NCBI GenBank assembly: GCA_020540725.1
Contig: JAJBSL010000001.1
Location: 124,001-188,000, forward strand
Reading direction: 5' to 3'
Length of the DNA: 64,000 nucleotides
DNA from: Lachnospiraceae bacterium EP-SM-12S-S03
Lineage (GTDB): Bacteria > Bacillota > Clostridia > Lachnospirales > Lachnospiraceae
A model generated the notes under the pieces. It did no database searches. It was not told the origin of the DNA and worked only from the letters and a program-made list of their open reading frames with translations. Shown piece by piece: positions 10,093 to 18,808 of the stretch. A program made the position numbers and the translations under genes. Position 1 is the stretch's first letter; each line of letters begins with the position of its first letter.

Positions 10093-10139
10093 TATGGGGA
10101 AGTCAGTAACTGCTATCAGTCGCTGCTTCCCCATTTTTT
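10093..10139 (+). terminator. Intrinsic terminator of the DUF1846 gene
   Basis: Arms ATGGGGAAG and CTTCCCCAT enclose a roughly 28-nt loop and are followed by TTTTTT. Confidence 0.85.
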
Positions 10140-10145
10140 ATGATA

Positions 10146-10173
10146 TAAAAAAGATTGCACAACTGTGCAATCT
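10146..10173 (-). terminator. Intrinsic terminator after the metallophosphoesterase gene
   Basis: Near-perfect hairpin AGATTGCACA / TGTGCAATCT with a 2-nt spacer, followed on the minus strand by TTTTTT. It lies about 140 bp beyond the stop of the 10315-13080 gene, after a palindrome-rich spacer. Confidence 0.75.
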
Positions 10174-10310
10174 GCGCGCGAGCGGTTACGAAGTAATAAA
10201 CTCCTTGCCGCGAGCTGCGCATCCCCACACGAAGTGTTTTTTATGATATAGGATTCCGAAGGAATTTCCTATATCATAGGAAATTCTTCAGAATCCTCTC
10301 CTATCACAGG
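10174..10310. repeat. Palindrome-rich intergenic repeat-like element
   Basis: Two structured blocks lie side by side. The first (about 10174-10222) is GC-rich: GCGCGCGAGCGG and CCGCGAGCTGCGC form an imperfect stem around an inner AAGTAATAAACTCC loop. The second (about 10246-10298) is a long imperfect hairpin: GGATTCCGAAGGAATTTCC faces GGAAATTCTTCAGAATCC across TATATCATA. Its 5' half is also self-complementary (GATATAGGA / TCCTATATC). No protein is encoded. It resembles bacterial extragenic palindromic repeats, but copy number in the genome cannot be judged here. Confidence 0.55.
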
Positions 10311-10314
10311 AGAC

Positions 10315-13080
10315 TTAGTGTCTTCTGCTCTTTTTATACCCTGCTGCCACGATACCTGCAAGACCGATTACCGCACCTGCTATCCATAACATGACCGGTG
10401 TTGAATCGCCTGTTTTTATCGTTTCATTTCCGGCTGATTGTGATGTTTCATTTCCTCCTTGATTTCCTGCATTTCCCTGGTTGTTGTTTTCTCCTTGATT
10501 ACCGGCGCCGCCCGGGTTATTGTTTTCTCCTTGATTACCAGTACCACCCTGGTTATTGTTTTCACCCTGGTTATTCCCTTCTTTTTCCAACACCGTAATT
10601 GTATACGACTCCGCACTTTCATTTCCTGCTTTATCTGTTGCAATATATTGAAGTGTATACTTCCCTGCTTTCGGGAGAAAAGTACTCTCTTCTAACTGTG
10701 CAGTCTCTCCTCCGATTGTTTTCACAACATTCCCATCCGCATCTTCGATTACTGCTTTCATTGTAACAACTGTGCTGTTGTCTGCAGATTGTGCTGCCGG
10801 AATCACATACGTCTCTCCCTCCATTGATTCCACCGCCGGTTTCGATGCCAATTGAATCAGCGGTTTTTCTTCATCAATAAGAGACAGATCTCTATTCGCA
10901 ATCATCTGAATCTGCTTTTCCGAGAGTGCCTCACTATATATTCGTGCTGTGGAAACTGCTCCGTTCATAGGTGACTGGATTCCTCCCTCTGATCCACTAT
11001 CTCCGCCAATCACAAAATATTGTGAAGATACAGGAGGGGTTTTTACATTTCCGTTTGCTTTCATACTTGCAGCCTTTTGCCCATTGACATACAATGTCAC
11101 TTTTTTTCCATCGTATGTAATTGCTGCATGGCACCATTCTCCATAGGTCAATGCATCACCTGCTATCGGCTTTTTATATGCATCATTTAAGTGTACCCAA
11201 GCCTCTAAATTTGCTTTTCCTTCACTTCCTTTTGATATTTCAAGTCCAATGCCCGCAGATTCCATATTTCCAAATAAATCTACGAAACTGTCTGAAAATT
11301 CATCTACTTTAAATACAGTTTCCAACGTAAAACTATCATTTGCTTTCTTGTAATCTTCCTGGCTCCACGGCACCGTAAAGGCCTCCTGATTTTTGCCGGT
11401 AAAAGTCGCTGTGTATTTACCAAGTGTATCGTCCTGTGTAACATTGCTTCCATTGCTGTTACCGAGTTCATGTCCTCGTTCAGACTTGTCTTTTGCTTCC
11501 CCGTCCGCAAAATCCACATCCAACAGATCTGCTTTTGGAAGTTTTGCAGTCATATCTTCAAATGTAAGATCTCCCTCTGCTTCTCCTTCGGTTTTAAAGT
11601 TGGCTAATAAATAGTTTTCACTTACCTGTTGGTACGCATTTATAGCATGAATCTGTACTTCGTATTCCGTTCCCGGCAATAAATCTTCCGCCTCCTGGGT
11701 CATGGTATCCGGCATCGGTTGTAAATAGTAATCCGACCAGGTCTTAAATGTTTTTACTGTTTCTCCTGTTTTTTTATCAATCAGGTCATATCGATAAGAA
11801 TGCACAATATCACCTACATTATTTTCTGCCACCTTGGCCTGTGTAAATGTAATCTCGGCACTCTCTTCTGTTACATTGTTAACACTGATCTGTGCATCCT
11901 CTGCAAAATATGGCGCCTGTGCATGTTCTTTTCTTTCATTTGTATATGGTAATACATCTTTTACATCGAAAGTCCATGTCTGCGGAATCCATTGTTCTGC
12001 AAGAAAATCATAATTTTTAATAGTAACTCTGCTTCCTTCGGCTTCTACAACAAGTCCCTGTGCAATCTGACTTGCATTTGGCGGCACAGAACCATAGATC
12101 ATTCCCGTCTCCATTTCCATATAAGAAAGAGTAACTGTATTGACTGCAGTATAGCCGCCATCCTGCCAGATGCTTGTCGGCATATTATTCGGACTATGAA
12201 TATGACCTGAAAATGTTACCGCTGTTGGATAGTCTTTGAAAAACTCATCTAACCCACTTCCGTACCATTCATTTGACACATAAAAAGTATCCTTAATCGG
12301 CGCATGAAAAAATACAAAAATCGGTTTCTCCGGATCATCTGCATATGCTTCGTCCATCTGTTCTTTTAACCACGAAGTTGCATAGGCATATGTGGTGCCC
12401 CCATGGCTCGTGGCTTTTCCGGTTGTTTCATCTACTGTCCCTGTTCCTGGGCTAATTGTAATAAAATGATATCCATTGATAATTTTATGGTCATTTGGTT
12501 TACTTCCTGTAGTTTCAATGAACCGGTCTCCACTGTTTCCCTCGTGATTTCCCATTGCTGCAATAAGTGGAATCGTGAGATTATCTTCCTTAATCTGTCC
12601 CCATGTATCATATTCTGACTCTGCTCCACTGTCTGTCAAATCACCATCCACCACAAGCGAATCCACCCCTGAATTGCTGTAAAACTGAAATGCCTTTTTC
12701 AGTCTTGCCTGCTCCGTTTCCTTTGCCGCCGTCACATGTGTATCTGAGATGACTCCAAAACTTACTTCCGTCGCTTCATTTACAATATCTTCGGTTGGTT
12801 CATTTTCTTCTACAAAACCGTTTGCCTCCAAAGGCTCACTTGTTCCCGCCCCTTCTTCCGGTTGAACATTCGTTTCCGATTGAACATTCGTTTTCGATTG
12901 AACTTCAGTTTTCGATTGACTATTTCCGTCTTCCTTCACACCGCTATTTACTGTCTGCTCCGTTCTTTCATCTGTCACCTCCATGTCAGTCGCCCGGACA
13001 CTCGCAATCCCCGGCATACTCAATATGCTCAGTGACGCAAGCGCAATTGCAAACAGCCTCCTTGCTGCCTTGTTTTTCAT
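10315..13080 (-). CDS. Cell-wall-anchored metallophosphoesterase with lectin-like domain
   Basis: A 921-residue secreted protein. A signal peptide (about 1-30) is followed by a short Gln/Ser/Thr repeat stretch (55-75). The calcineurin-like phosphoesterase domain (about 105-330) has all metal motifs: SDTH, GDLTD, GNHE and GHIH. A fibronectin-III-like region (400-495), a LamG/concanavalin-like domain (545-740) and an Ig-like domain (about 750-835, ending YTITVLEK) follow. An Asn/Gly/Gln repeat linker ends in KTGDSTP, a hydrophobic helix and a KKSRRH tail, which is a sortase sorting signal. It probably hydrolyses a phosphoester (nucleotide, phospholipid or glycan phosphate) at the cell surface; the substrate is unknown. 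The start at 13080 follows AAGGAGG. Confidence 0.88.
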   Translation of the reverse strand: MKNKAARRLFAIALASLSILSMPGIASVRATDMEVTDERTEQTVNSGVKEDGNSQSKTEVQSKTNVQSETNVQPEEGAGTSEPLEANGFVEENEPTEDIVNEATEVSFGVISDTHVTAAKETEQARLKKAFQFYSNSGVDSLVVDGDLTDSGAESEYDTWGQIKEDNLTIPLIAAMGNHEGNSGDRFIETTGSKPNDHKIINGYHFITISPGTGTVDETTGKATSHGGTTYAYATSWLKEQMDEAYADDPEKPIFVFFHAPIKDTFYVSNEWYGSGLDEFFKDYPTAVTFSGHIHSPNNMPTSIWQDGGYTAVNTVTLSYMEMETGMIYGSVPPNASQIAQGLVVEAEGSRVTIKNYDFLAEQWIPQTWTFDVKDVLPYTNERKEHAQAPYFAEDAQISVNNVTEESAEITFTQAKVAENNVGDIVHSYRYDLIDKKTGETVKTFKTWSDYYLQPMPDTMTQEAEDLLPGTEYEVQIHAINAYQQVSENYLLANFKTEGEAEGDLTFEDMTAKLPKADLLDVDFADGEAKDKSERGHELGNSNGSNVTQDDTLGKYTATFTGKNQEAFTVPWSQEDYKKANDSFTLETVFKVDEFSDSFVDLFGNMESAGIGLEISKGSEGKANLEAWVHLNDAYKKPIAGDALTYGEWCHAAITYDGKKVTLYVNGQKAASMKANGNVKTPPVSSQYFVIGGDSGSEGGIQSPMNGAVSTARIYSEALSEKQIQMIANRDLSLIDEEKPLIQLASKPAVESMEGETYVIPAAQSADNSTVVTMKAVIEDADGNVVKTIGGETAQLEESTFLPKAGKYTLQYIATDKAGNESAESYTITVLEKEGNNQGENNNQGGTGNQGENNNPGGAGNQGENNNQGNAGNQGGNETSQSAGNETIKTGDSTPVMLWIAGAVIGLAGIVAAGYKKSRRH

Positions 13081-13108
13081 TCTGTTTTTCCTCCTTGTGT
13101 GTTTTGAA

Positions 13109-13168
13109 AAAATAACCAGTGTCTTTACTTCTCAAAATATGGACTCTGGTATCGACTCTGGTTATTTT
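13109..13168 (-). terminator. Hairpin with T tract between the YibE/F and phosphoesterase genes
   Basis: AAAATAACCAG and CTGGTTATTTT form an 11-bp stem with a roughly 38-nt loop, followed by a T run on the minus strand. It lies between the YibE/F stop and the phosphoesterase start. The loop side carries a direct repeat GACTCTGGT (13142-13150, 13154-13162). I see no promoter between it and the downstream start, so it may act as an attenuator rather than a simple end. Confidence 0.55.
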
Positions 13169-13220
13169 AATCTGTCAATATAAACCTAAGATGAGTATAT
13201 CGTAAAACATAAGTTAAGTT

Positions 13221-14384
13221 TTAGCTCGTTTTATGAAATAGATTTTTCCTTTTATATACATAAGCAGATACGGCAGATGTAATCGGAACAGTCAAAATCA
13301 CTGCCATTGTTCCAGAAAGTCCCTGCCCCACCTCAATCGCAAGGAAATCCGAACTCAGGAATTGATGATATCGAATTCCGTATGCAGTCAACACAAGTAA
13401 TGTACTTAACCCGCTTCCGGTAAATGCCAAAATCAGTGTATTACTCATGGTCCCAATCATGTCTTTCCCCACATTCAGCCCCGAGAAAAATAGCTGTTTG
13501 GCCGTAAGTGCCGGATTTACCTCAAGGATTTCCCAAATTGCAGATGCAATTGACATTCCTACATCCATCACAGCTCCCAGTGAGGATATCAGTACTCCCG
13601 CAAATAGCACTTCCGCTACTTTCAATTCCGTATTAGAAGAAATCAGAACCATAAATTCCGCTTCATCCGTGTTATATCCTGAAATATGAAGAAAATAAGA
13701 CACCATTCCAAATAATACACCCACAATCATCGTTCCAAGTGCTGTTCCCAAAACCGCAGTCAAAGTCTTCTTACTAAATCCGTTCAACAGCAATAATGTT
13801 ACCGCTGTTGTAATTACCACCGTGACTATAGATGCCAACACCGGTGAGATGCCGGATGAAATCATCGGCAGCATCAGCATCACAATCGTAAGCAATGTAA
13901 ATGCCAGACCCAGTGTGGCACGAATCCCCTTTTTCCCTCCGATCAGAATCATAAGAAGAACAAACATTCCTACCATCCCATAAATGATCGGAGATCGATA
14001 ATAATTGTATACAAGAAAATACGGAGCTGTATTCTCTGGCTGATCCTGTGAAAGTATAACCTTCATTCCGGGCTCTACATACACATTGCTCGCCGAAGTC
14101 AGATAATTGTCAATCTCTACAGTCTCACCTTTATACGTTCCCTCTAACACTTTTGCCTTTACTTTCTGTCGGCCAACATAGCGTTTGGCATTCCCCGGAT
14201 CTTTTGTCAGTTCCTCATTGGATATTTCTGTTATCATCCCTTTTACATAAGTAATACTTTCATTATTATAATGCTGATACCCACTCTGTACCCGACTCCC
14301 CCATATACACATCCCCAGTGTAAATGCACTTACTAAAACTATCACGAAACTTTCTTTGAAGTAATTTTTAAAAAACTTTTTCAT
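13221..14384 (-). CDS. YibE/F family membrane protein
   Basis: A 387-residue multi-pass membrane protein. One N-terminal helix (12-30) leads into an extracytoplasmic beta-rich domain (about 35-125, with MITEIS, VEPGMKVIL). Six or seven further helices follow, ending in a basic tail. The membrane part matches the YibE/F-like family found in Firmicutes and Actinobacteria, whose transport or other role is not established. The start at 14384 follows AGAGGATAACACA. It lies alone between the ABC exporter terminator and the 13109-13168 hairpin. Confidence 0.85.
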   Translation of the reverse strand: MKKFFKNYFKESFVIVLVSAFTLGMCIWGSRVQSGYQHYNNESITYVKGMITEISNEELTKDPGNAKRYVGRQKVKAKVLEGTYKGETVEIDNYLTSASNVYVEPGMKVILSQDQPENTAPYFLVYNYYRSPIIYGMVGMFVLLMILIGGKKGIRATLGLAFTLLTIVMLMLPMISSGISPVLASIVTVVITTAVTLLLLNGFSKKTLTAVLGTALGTMIVGVLFGMVSYFLHISGYNTDEAEFMVLISSNTELKVAEVLFAGVLISSLGAVMDVGMSIASAIWEILEVNPALTAKQLFFSGLNVGKDMIGTMSNTLILAFTGSGLSTLLVLTAYGIRYHQFLSSDFLAIEVGQGLSGTMAVILTVPITSAVSAYVYKRKNLFHKTS

Positions 14385-14485
14385 TGTGTTATCCTCTTTC
14401 TTTTTGTTCTTTCAAGAGAATACAGCAGAAATGTTAACGTCATATTCAGAAAACATCAATTCCTCGTTAAGACTGCTTACAAATA

Positions 14486-14539
14486 AGAAAGCTCACAGAG
14501 AGTATGGAACCGCTTCCGGTTCGCTCTCTGTGAGCTTTC
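14486..14539 (-). terminator. Terminator after the ABC exporter pair
   Basis: A strong stem GAAAGCTCACAGAGAG / CTCTCTGTGAGCTTTC, 25 bp after the exporter stop, with a second inner stem (ACCGCTTCCGGT). The following T tract is short (TTTCTTATTTG). Confidence 0.75.
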
Positions 14540-14563
14540 GCCTATCTAACTATTATTTTCGTA

Positions 14564-16408
14564 TTATGCCACCATCTTCTCAAACTGCGAATTATATAGT
14601 TCTGCATAGAATCCGTTTTTCTTAAGAAGTTCCTCATGATTTCCCTGCTCAATGATATCTCCATCTTTCATAACGAGAATCAAATCTGCATCGCGAATCG
14701 TAGATAGTCTGTGTGCAATGACAAAACTTGTTCTTCCTCTCATCAGGTTATCCATCGCTTTTTGAATACGTTCTTCTGTTCTCGTATCTACAGAACTTGT
14801 CGCTTCATCCAGAATCAAGATTAGCGGATCTGCAAGAATTGCTCTCGCGATTGTAAGAAGCTGCTTTTGTCCCTGAGAAACATTATTAGCCTCTTCATTG
14901 AGTTCCATGTCATATCCTTCCGGAAGGGTCTGCACAAAGCGGTGTACATAGGCTGCTTTTGCCGCCTCGACTACTTCTTCATCCGTTGCATCCAATCTTC
15001 CGTAACGGATATTGTCCTTGATACTGCCGTGGAACAGCCATGTATCCTGAAGCACCATACCAAACATCTGACGCAGTTCACTTCTGTTGAAGTCCTTCAG
15101 ATTATGTCCGTCAATCAGAATTTCCCCTGAATTTACATCATAGAAACGCATCAAGAGTTTGATCATCGTTGTTTTACCTGCTCCTGTCGGACCAACGATT
15201 GCAATCTTCTGTCCATCCTTAACTTTTGCAGAAAAATCATTGATGATAATGCGGTCTTCGTTGTAACCGAAATGTACATTTTTAAATTCTACATTTCCTT
15301 TCAATCCTTCCACAGAAACCGGATTCGGAACGGTCTGGTCTTCCTCCTTTTCCCCAAGGAATTCAAAGACCCTTTCTGCCGCTGCTGCTGTAGACTGGAG
15401 CATATTTGCCACCTGTGCCGCCTGGGTGATCGGCTGTGTAAAGTTCCTTACATATTGAATGAAGGATTGAATATCACCGACTTCGATTTTATTTTTGATC
15501 GTAAAATATCCACCGACAATGGCAACTGCCACATACCCTAAGTTTCCTACAAACTGCATGATCGGCATCATCATTCCGGAGAAGAACTGGGATTTCCATG
15601 CTGACTGATACAGGATTTCATTTGTTTTGTCAAACTCGAGTATCACATCATCTTCTTTATTAAATACCCGGACAATATTCTGTCCACCGTATACTTCTTC
15701 TACCTGTCCGTTTACATGACCTAAATACTCCTGCTGATTGCGGAAATGTTTCTGAGAATGTTTTACAATCACGGAAATCAGTCCCATAGAAACCGGTAAA
15801 ATCAATAGCGCGATCAACGTCATCATCGGACTGATACTAAGCATCATGATCAACACACCGATAATTGTCGTAAAAGAGGTAATAATCTGTGTTGCACTCT
15901 GATTCAAGCTCTGACTTAACGTATCCACATCGTTTGTGACACGAGACAGAACCTCTCCATGCGTCATTGTGTCAAAATAATTCAGTGGCATACGATTGAT
16001 TTTCTCTGAAATCTCCTTGCGCATGCGGTACGTCAATTTCTGGGATACCCCTGTCATAATAAATCCCTGAATGTAAGAAAATAATGCGCTCACCCCATAA
16101 AGTGCGAGTACCGTAAGCAGGATTTTTGCAATTTTATCAAAATCAATACCTGCTCCTCCGGAAACTTTGCTTACAAGTCCGTTAAAGATCTCCGTTGTTG
16201 CATTACCAAGAATCTTCGGTCCTACAATTGTGAAGATCGTACTTCCAATGGCAAACAGCATTACAACAAGAATTGCAACTTTAAAAGTACCGAGATAAGC
16301 CATTAGTTTCTTCATCGTCCCTTTAAAATCTTTCGCTTTCTCACCAGCACCCATAGCTCCCGGTCCATGGCCCATCGGACCTCTTTGCTTTGGTCTTTCA
16401 TTACTCAT
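14564..16408 (-). CDS. ABC exporter half, catalytically competent subunit
   Basis: A 614-residue half-transporter: six-helix exporter membrane domain (about 40-340) plus nucleotide-binding domain. The NBD has Walker A GPTGAGKTTMIKLLMRFY, signature VSQGQKQL (variant of LSGGQ), Walker B LILILDEATSSVD with the catalytic Glu, and H-loop IAHRLST. A basic, Gly/Met-rich N-terminus precedes the helices. It overlaps the upstream partner gene by 8 bp (ATGAGTAA) and follows AGGAGGAGA. The partner has a degenerate Walker B, so the two most likely form a heterodimeric multidrug, lipid or peptide exporter. Substrate unknown. Confidence 0.93.
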   Translation of the reverse strand: MSNERPKQRGPMGHGPGAMGAGEKAKDFKGTMKKLMAYLGTFKVAILVVMLFAIGSTIFTIVGPKILGNATTEIFNGLVSKVSGGAGIDFDKIAKILLTVLALYGVSALFSYIQGFIMTGVSQKLTYRMRKEISEKINRMPLNYFDTMTHGEVLSRVTNDVDTLSQSLNQSATQIITSFTTIIGVLIMMLSISPMMTLIALLILPVSMGLISVIVKHSQKHFRNQQEYLGHVNGQVEEVYGGQNIVRVFNKEDDVILEFDKTNEILYQSAWKSQFFSGMMMPIMQFVGNLGYVAVAIVGGYFTIKNKIEVGDIQSFIQYVRNFTQPITQAAQVANMLQSTAAAAERVFEFLGEKEEDQTVPNPVSVEGLKGNVEFKNVHFGYNEDRIIINDFSAKVKDGQKIAIVGPTGAGKTTMIKLLMRFYDVNSGEILIDGHNLKDFNRSELRQMFGMVLQDTWLFHGSIKDNIRYGRLDATDEEVVEAAKAAYVHRFVQTLPEGYDMELNEEANNVSQGQKQLLTIARAILADPLILILDEATSSVDTRTEERIQKAMDNLMRGRTSFVIAHRLSTIRDADLILVMKDGDIIEQGNHEELLKKNGFYAELYNSQFEKMVA

Positions 16409-18653
16409 GACTTCTCTCCTCCTTTCCTAAATCTCTTGCTATTTCTTCTTCTGAAAGCTGTGACATCGCAATCTGGCGGTATACTTCACAAGATTTCAAA
16501 AGTTCTTTATGTGTTCCGATTCCCACGGCCTCTCCTTCATCCAGAACCACGATCTGATCCGCATGAAGAATCGTACTGATACGTTGTGCGACAATGAGTA
16601 CCACACTGTCCTGTGTATGTTCCTTTAGCGCTTTTCGAAGCGTAACATCTGTCTTATAGTCCAGGGCAGAGAAACTATCGTCAAAGATAAATACATCCGG
16701 ATTCTTTGCAATGGCTCTCGCAATGGAAAGACGCTGTTTCTGACCTCCAGACACATTCGTACCACCTTGGGCGATCGGGCTTTCATATTCATCCTGTTTT
16801 TCTGCAATAAATTCTGCCGCCTGTGCCACTTGAGCTGCCTCTTTCATCTCTGCTTCACTGCCTTTGGCATTCCCGTATAAAATATTGGATGCAATTGTTC
16901 CAGAGAAAAGCACCCCTTTCTGCGGTACATATCCTAATTTTTCTCTCAGATCATGCTGTGAAAGCTCTCGGATATCCACACCGTCAATCCGGATTGCACC
17001 TTCTGTCACATCATAGAATCTCGGAATCAGATTCACAAGTGTAGATTTACCACTTCCTGTACTTCCGATAAATGCTGTTGTTTTTCCCGGCTCTGCTACA
17101 AAAGAAATATCATGCAACACATTTTCCTTTGCTCCCGGATACCGGAAGGAAACATGGTCGAACTCTACGACTCCCTTTCCATTTTCCGGAAGTTTCTTCG
17201 GGTTCTTTGGATCATGAATCAATGTGGAACTTGTAAGAATTTCATCCACACGATCTGCAGAAACCGCTGCTCTCGGAAGCATAATGGAAATCATACAGAT
17301 CATAAGGAATGCCATAATAATCTGCATCGTATATTGGATAAATGCCATCATATCTCCTACCTGCATCTGTCCGTCATTGATACCATTGGCGCCAACCCAT
17401 ATAATCAGAACTGAAATACCATTCATAATCAGCATCATAGTCGGCATCATAATTGTCATGGCTCTGTTAACGAAAAGAGTCGTTTTTGTCAAATCTTTAT
17501 TTGCTTTATCGAATCTCTCTTCTTCATGCTTCTCTGTACTAAAAGCACGAATAACCATAAGTCCGGTTAGGATCTCTCTTGTTACAAGATTCAATTTATC
17601 TACAAGTTTCTGCAAAGTCTTGAATTTCGGCATTGCCACAAGAAACAGTGTCAGAACAAGAAGTGAGATCAAAACAACTCCAAGTCCGATGATCCATGAC
17701 ATGGAAACGTTAGTATTCAGCGCTTTGAAGACACCTCCGATTCCGATGATCGGTGCATAAAGTACCATTCGCAGCATCATAACAACCACCATCTGGATCT
17801 GCTGGATATCGTTGGTACTTCTTGTGATCAAAGATGCTGTTGAGAATTTGTCAAATTCTCCATTCGAGAATCCTACAACCTTTTTAAATACGTTGCTTCG
17901 CAGATCGCGTCCTACTGACGCAGCAACTCTCGATGCGAAAAGCCCTACAAGAACACTCGCTACCATTCCAAGGGCTGCAAGGGCCAGCATTTTAAGTCCG
18001 GTAAACAAAATATAATCCGACTGCATTTTGTCTGCATCCACGTTCAGATTCTTGTACGCATTTCTTACATACAATGTCGATGCCTGTTCCACCATCATGC
18101 CCGGCATCTCATCAATCTGCTCGCTCATCTTGTCTACCATAGCAAGGCGTTGTTCTTCCGGCATTTTCTGAAGTGCTTCGAAAAATGACATTCCTTCCGG
18201 AAGTGAAGCAAACATCTCTGCCCCTTCTTCCATTTGAAACATTCCCGTATTTTTCTTTGTATCTCCGGAAGTTTCCATGGATTCAATGCCAGATACGAGA
18301 AGCATCGGTTTCCCAAGAATATCTTCCAGTTTCTTTACTTTTTTCTCATTCTTGATGACGCCGTCTTTTAAAACGTATGCTTCTTTTTCATATTTGTCAT
18401 CATTTGTCTGATAAGCATTCATCACAGTTTTCTGCTCATCTTGTGAAACAAACAGTAACAGCTTATCCATATCCTCCTTGGCGATCATCTCAGGAATATG
18501 TGTGTCCACACCTCCCTGCTGGATTCCAACATTTACAATATCGGATGTGTAAGCAGGAAGAGACAGGTCACAGTATGCCTGCACGATCAACACTGCAACA
18601 ATGGAAATGACTGCTGCCATATGCGGCTTAAGAAATTTCAATATTTTTCTCAT
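16401..18653 (-). CDS. ABC exporter half with degenerate ATPase site and large extracellular insert
   Basis: A 750-residue half-transporter. The ATG at 18653 is chosen because AAGAGG precedes it and family members start MRKILKF. After helix 1 (10-30) comes an extra, mostly hydrophilic segment of about 165 residues (45-212, rich in Met, Glu and Lys) before helix 2. It should lie outside the cell. The NBD has Walker A GSTGSGKSTLVNLI and a normal signature VSGGQKQRLS. Walker B reads FIFDDSFSALD: Asp replaces the catalytic Glu, which marks the non-hydrolysing site of heterodimeric exporters. It is translationally coupled to the downstream half-transporter. Confidence 0.93.
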   Translation of the reverse strand: MRKILKFLKPHMAAVISIVAVLIVQAYCDLSLPAYTSDIVNVGIQQGGVDTHIPEMIAKEDMDKLLLFVSQDEQKTVMNAYQTNDDKYEKEAYVLKDGVIKNEKKVKKLEDILGKPMLLVSGIESMETSGDTKKNTGMFQMEEGAEMFASLPEGMSFFEALQKMPEEQRLAMVDKMSEQIDEMPGMMVEQASTLYVRNAYKNLNVDADKMQSDYILFTGLKMLALAALGMVASVLVGLFASRVAASVGRDLRSNVFKKVVGFSNGEFDKFSTASLITRSTNDIQQIQMVVVMMLRMVLYAPIIGIGGVFKALNTNVSMSWIIGLGVVLISLLVLTLFLVAMPKFKTLQKLVDKLNLVTREILTGLMVIRAFSTEKHEEERFDKANKDLTKTTLFVNRAMTIMMPTMMLIMNGISVLIIWVGANGINDGQMQVGDMMAFIQYTMQIIMAFLMICMISIMLPRAAVSADRVDEILTSSTLIHDPKNPKKLPENGKGVVEFDHVSFRYPGAKENVLHDISFVAEPGKTTAFIGSTGSGKSTLVNLIPRFYDVTEGAIRIDGVDIRELSQHDLREKLGYVPQKGVLFSGTIASNILYGNAKGSEAEMKEAAQVAQAAEFIAEKQDEYESPIAQGGTNVSGGQKQRLSIARAIAKNPDVFIFDDSFSALDYKTDVTLRKALKEHTQDSVVLIVAQRISTILHADQIVVLDEGEAVGIGTHKELLKSCEVYRQIAMSQLSEEEIARDLGKEERSHE

Positions 18654-18688
18654 AGTTAACCTCTTTTCTTTCCAAATGTACAAAAATA

Positions 18689-18717
18689 AGTCTATTATTT
18701 TCTCTTCCAAGATTCAA
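18689..18717 (-). promoter_or_regulatory. Probable promoter of the ABC exporter operon
   Basis: Minus strand TTGAAT (18712-18717), 17 nt, TAGACT (18689-18694), about 36 bp before the first start codon. Confidence 0.5.
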
Positions 18718-18750
18718 GGACTTTATGTTTTTTTAATATTTTCCTTTTTG

Positions 18751-18779
18751 TTGTTCACTATCATTCCTTCTGTTATAAT
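18751..18779 (+). promoter_or_regulatory. Promoter of the lipid kinase gene
   Basis: TTGTTC (18751-18756), 17 nt, TATAAT (18774-18779), 29 bp before the start at 18809. Confidence 0.7.
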
Positions 18780-18808
18780 AAATAGCATGATAACAAAGGA
18801 GAAATTTT

